Part shown: positions 61,536 through 64,000 of the stretch, one piece after another
How the letters are laid out: every line of letters starts with the position of its first letter
How positions within the stretch are numbered: the first letter of the stretch is position 1
NCBI RefSeq assembly: GCF_002095475.1
Contig: NZ_MLFR01000012.1
Location: 1-64,000, forward strand
Direction: 5' to 3'
Origin: Pantoea rwandensis
GTDB lineage: Bacteria; Pseudomonadota; Gammaproteobacteria; Enterobacterales; Enterobacteriaceae
DNA: 64,000 bases
Made by a program: the position numbers and the translations under genes
The notes under the pieces: generated by a model
The model's database searches: none
Seen by the model: the letters and a program-made list of their open reading frames with translations, nothing else
What the model was told of the DNA's origin: nothing

Positions 61536-61918
61536 TGACGGGCGGCCCTTGAAGAGAAAGCCTGTCTGATATGTTCAAACAAGGTATCGATGTCGATTGG
61601 CTTGGGCAGAAAAGCAATGGCGCCCAGATTAATGGCATACCACAACATGTTTTCATCTCCGTTTCCGGAAATAATAATACCCGGCGGGTTTTTAATCCGC
61701 CGGGTCAGGTTGATGTAAAGCTCAAATCCACTCATGCCCTTCAGCTGAACATCAATGATAAAAAGTGCGGCATTTGCCATCGCGGCTTCATCACTAAGAA
61801 GAGATTCTGCCGATTCGAAGGCTTCGGTCTGATAGCCTTCAGACTGGAGCAGGTTGGTTAAACCACTGCGGACAGAACGTTCATCATCAACGACGACAAT
61901 GCGCTGCGACAGCTGCAT
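61532..61918 (-). CDS. Single-domain response regulator (REC only)
   Basis: This 128-residue receiver domain has the acidic pair VVVDDE near the N-terminus, the phospho-acceptor Asp in LFIIDVQLKGMSG, a Ser/Thr position in IIISGNGD, and the conserved Lys in FLPKPID. It has no output domain, so it must act through a partner, either by protein contact or by passing phosphate on. Sequence style (FixJ-like SGNGDE) is that of the NarL/FixJ receivers. It immediately precedes and overlaps the giant kinase gene. Confidence 0.92.
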   Translation of the reverse strand: MQLSQRIVVVDDERSVRSGLTNLLQSEGYQTEAFESAESLLSDEAAMANAALFIIDVQLKGMSGFELYINLTRRIKNPPGIIISGNGDENMLWYAINLGAIAFLPKPIDIDTLFEHIRQAFSSRAARQ

Positions 61919-61962
61919 GCTGATATCCTTAAATAAAGCTCAGGCCTGTTTGAGGCACATCC

Positions 61963-62217
61963 TTAGGAGTTTTTGTCACCTGAGGGTGGTTGATTATCGC
62001 CAATCTTATGGTGATATTCGTGACGAAACCAGTGCAGGTTTAAGGGCTGGCGACTGATCAGTCTCTTGATCAGCGGAATAAGATGTTCACCGATTTGCAT
62101 GCCGAGCAGGCCAACCAGCGCAATGATCGGTGGCGCAGGTGAGTCAACGTCGAGCACCGCGTAAATCAGACCGGCGAGTATACCGACAGCCAGCGAAACA
62201 GAATAGGTTCTCAGCAT
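61963..62217 (-). CDS. XapX (DUF1427) membrane protein, copy 1
   Basis: This 84-residue protein has two hydrophobic helices (VSLAVGILAGLIYAVL and IIALVGLLGMQIGEHLIPLI) joined by the conserved DVDSPAPP. That pattern is the XapX/DUF1427 family signature SPAPP..AL.GLLGM..G. A charged His-rich tail follows. Its function is unknown; the family is often linked to small hydrolases. The second copy lies 2 bp upstream. Confidence 0.85.
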   Translation of the reverse strand: MLRTYSVSLAVGILAGLIYAVLDVDSPAPPIIALVGLLGMQIGEHLIPLIKRLISRQPLNLHWFRHEYHHKIGDNQPPSGDKNS

Positions 62218-62219
62218 GT

Positions 62220-62471
62220 TCAGCCCGCCTGTTTAGCAATAGGTTGTGGTGAGGCGGGTTGCTGTACGGCAACCGACTGAGTCTGGCCATGGGACGAAAT
62301 CCTGGCTGACACCTCATTGTAAAGCAGCTTACCACCCAACGTGCTGCCAATGACCATACCCAGCAACCCAACCAGCGCCACGGCCGGCGGCGCGGGCGAC
62401 CGGACCTTAAGCAGCGAGTAGATCAGACCGATCAGCGCGCCCGCGCCCAGAGAAATCAATAAAGGACTCAT
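62220..62471 (-). CDS. XapX (DUF1427) membrane protein, copy 2
   Basis: This 83-residue paralogue of the gene at 61963 has the same two helices (LISLGAGALIGLIYSLL and AVALVGLLGMVIGSTLGGKLL) and RSPAPP linker, but a longer Gln/Pro-rich C-terminal tail. Two adjacent XapX copies could form a hetero-oligomer. Both lie between the hydrolase gene and the response-regulator gene, on the same strand as both. Confidence 0.85.
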   Translation of the reverse strand: MSPLLISLGAGALIGLIYSLLKVRSPAPPAVALVGLLGMVIGSTLGGKLLYNEVSARISSHGQTQSVAVQQPASPQPIAKQAG

Positions 62472-62527
62472 GGGTCCTCCTTATAAAAATAACCGCCCGG
62501 CCCTGAGAGCCGGACGGCTAAAACAGA

Positions 62528-63232
62528 TTAACGAATTTTCGCAGGAACTGGCGCCAGGGTGCGGTGTTCACTCTTCTGGCGTGATGGGGCTTTGTGAACC
62601 ATGGTGTAAGCGTAATCAACACCGATGCCGTAAGCACCTGAGTGCTCTTTCGCAATATCCATCACGGCGGTGTAGGTATCTTTGTGTGCCCAGTCACGCT
62701 GCCACTCCAGCATCACCTGCTGCCAGGTTACCGGGATCACGCCAGCCTGGATCATGCGCTGCATGGCATAGTCGTGTGCTTCTTTGGTGGTGCCGCCAGA
62801 CGCATCAGCCACCATGTAAATTTCATAGTCGCCTTCCAGCATCGCGCACAGTGCAAAGGTGTTGTTACACACTTCAGTCCACAGGCCAGAAACCACGACT
62901 TTCTTCTTACCATTAGCCGCCAGTGCATCACGGACTTTCTGGTCATCCCAGGAGTTCATTGAGGTACGCTCAAGGATGTCCTGGCCTGGGAACACATCCA
63001 GCAGCTCCGGGAAAGTGTTACCGGAGAAGCTTTCGGTCTCAACGGTGGTCAGTACAGTCGGGATGTTGAAGACTTTGGCCGCTTTCGCCAGTGCAACGAC
63101 GTTGTTTTTCAGTACCTGACGGTCAATTGACTGAACGCCAAAAGCCATCTGAGGTTGCTGGTCGATAAAGATTATCTGGCAGTTTTGCGGCGTCAGTACT
63201 TCAAGTTTACGATTGGTCATGTCATAGCCCAT
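62528..63232 (-). CDS. Isochorismatase-family hydrolase (YcaC-like)
   Basis: This 234-residue cysteine hydrolase has the isochorismatase fold: IIFIDQQPQMAFGV (Asp), TVLTTVE and the catalytic Cys in VVSGLWTEVCNNTFALCAM. It is close to YcaC, whose substrate is unknown. The C-terminal extension of about 35 residues is longer than usual. No clear ribosome-binding site precedes the ATG at 63232; the ATG at 63220 (MTNRKLEV) is an alternative. It is divergent from an amidohydrolase gene, and a 20-bp palindromic site lies between. Confidence 0.85.
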   Translation of the reverse strand: MGYDMTNRKLEVLTPQNCQIIFIDQQPQMAFGVQSIDRQVLKNNVVALAKAAKVFNIPTVLTTVETESFSGNTFPELLDVFPGQDILERTSMNSWDDQKVRDALAANGKKKVVVSGLWTEVCNNTFALCAMLEGDYEIYMVADASGGTTKEAHDYAMQRMIQAGVIPVTWQQVMLEWQRDWAHKDTYTAVMDIAKEHSGAYGIGVDYAYTMVHKAPSRQKSEHRTLAPVPAKIR

Positions 63233-63384
63233 TGAGGTTAGTGTTGCTAAGTTCCGTAGAACGTTTAAACGGCGTAAATTGACAGCCGCCCTGATAACCG
63301 AATAGCGTTATGTTTGCGTCGCTGTCTCGGTGGGTAACTGTCTGAGCGCAGTCTAGGAACCTTTTTATTTTCAGACTATTATCT

Positions 63385-63428
63385 CTTGGTATAGCTATAC
63401 CAAGGTATACATATCCCTTTGTATAACT
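63385..63428. promoter_or_regulatory. 20-bp palindrome and shared 17-bp motif between the hydrolase and amidohydrolase genes
   Basis: CTTGGTATAGCTATACCAAG (63385-63404) is a perfect 20-bp palindrome. Next to it, 63412-63428 read on the minus strand is AGTTATACAAAGGGATA, identical to the site at 55196-55212 upstream of the AraC gene. It lies in the 314-bp gap between two divergent genes (63233-63546), which otherwise holds no gene. Confidence 0.75.
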
Positions 63429-63546
63429 AGACGTTCTCCAGATCTCCTGATCATAATTCCGCCATCCCAATATCCTGCTGCCATAGCAGGGCAATAGTGT
63501 CCGCGCTCTTTAATGGCGTTGCGGACAACTCATCTCAGGAGATCCT

Positions 63547-64000
63547 ATGGTTACCCTTGGCAAAGCCGACGTCATTCTCACCAATGGCCGATTTCATACC
63601 GTCGATCGTGCAAATCCGATCGCCGATGCGGTCGCCATCCGCGACGGCAAGTTTCTTGAAGTAGGCAGTCTGGCAGAAGTCATGCAGCACCACTGTGAAG
63701 GCACTAAGGTCATCGACCTGAAGGGCCACACGGCAGTTCCAGGCCTGAATGACTCGCACCTGCACCTGATTCGTGGCGGCCTGAACTACAATCTTGAGCT
63801 GCGCTGGGAAGGCGTCCCTTCCGTCTTTGATGCGCTGCGCATGCTGAAAGAGCAGGCACTGCGTACCCCTTCGCCGCAGTGGGTGCGCGTGGTGGGTGGC
63901 TGGACCGAGTTTCAGTTTGCCGAGCGCCGTATGCCAACGCTGGATGAAATCAATGAAGCGGCACCGGACACACCGGTTTTCGTGCTGCACCTGTATGACC
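63547..64000 (+). CDS. Amidohydrolase family protein (YtcJ/NfdA-like), truncated by the window end
   Basis: The first 151 codons are present. The start MVTLGKADVILTNGRFHTVD and GLNDSHLHLIRGGLNYN, with the metal-binding HxH in DSHLHL, identify a metal-dependent amidohydrolase of the YtcJ/N-substituted-formamide-deformylase type. AGGAGA lies 5 nt before the ATG. The gene continues past the window. Divergence from the isochorismatase-type hydrolase and the shared operator suggest the two act on the same amide- or hydrazide-like compound. Confidence 0.85.
   Translation, partial: MVTLGKADVILTNGRFHTVDRANPIADAVAIRDGKFLEVGSLAEVMQHHCEGTKVIDLKGHTAVPGLNDSHLHLIRGGLNYNLELRWEGVPSVFDALRMLKEQALRTPSPQWVRVVGGWTEFQFAERRMPTLDEINEAAPDTPVFVLHLYD

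Overview
The window looks like the chromosome of a plant- or soil-associated Enterobacterales member of the Pantoea/Erwinia type. Its housekeeping-like proteins (transketolase, RluF, CurA, NarGHJI/NarK, NorR) are close to E. coli proteins in length and motifs, but they are mixed with many accessory catabolic operons. This placement rests on protein resemblance and layout only. I saw no rRNA, tRNA, CRISPR array, insertion sequence or phage gene.

Layout. 1-9.8 kb: a sugar-acid catabolic locus (transketolase, RpiB-type isomerase, ACS-type MFS carrier, two-domain erythrulose kinase, TIM-like isomerase, TIM-barrel decarboxylase, ApnO-type oxidoisomerase, SorC-type regulator). I read it as the D-apionate oxidative-isomerisation/decarboxylation route: apionate to 3-oxo-isoapionate to L-erythrulose to L-erythrulose-1-P to D-erythrulose-4-P to D-erythrose-4-P, with transketolase as the exit. 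9.9-15 kb: a Ugp-like ABC importer with an ADPRM-like metallophosphoesterase. 15-20.7 kb: HPP membrane protein, rluF, nitroreductase, a 49-aa protein, curA, and hipBA with twin operators. 20.9-24.7 kb: carrier, glucarate-dehydratase-like enolase and exported lactonase. 25-30.8 kb: FUSC exporter, PEBP protein, NCS1 permease and small conserved proteins.

30.9-41.9 kb is an anaerobic nitrate/nitric-oxide block. The compact narKGHJI operon has an FNR-like box upstream. On the other side of the same intergenic region lies an unrecognised 88-aa ORF, followed by norR. That ORF is preceded by a textbook sigma-54 promoter (GG-N10-GC) and, about 98 bp above the expected start site, a perfect NorR-type operator (GTCA-N3-TGAC). 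It therefore looks like a NorR/nitric-oxide-activated gene of unknown function. This is the strongest candidate for something undescribed here.

42-50.3 kb: an exported three-subunit molybdenum hydroxylase (2Fe-2S, molybdopterin, tri-haem cytochrome c) with MocA-like and XdhC-like maturation proteins, a NepI-like efflux carrier and a divergent LysR regulator. 50.3-64 kb: two DUF1471 paralogues with a shared leader hairpin, an exported esterase, two AraC regulators, an FMN reductase, a general porin, a 28-aa membrane peptide, and a 1851-residue kinase/ATPase/GAF/PAS/histidine kinase with its single-domain response regulator. Two XapX proteins, an isochorismatase-family hydrolase and a truncated amidohydrolase follow. 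An identical 17-bp motif precedes the second AraC gene and also lies between the hydrolase and the amidohydrolase, tying these loci into one probable regulon.
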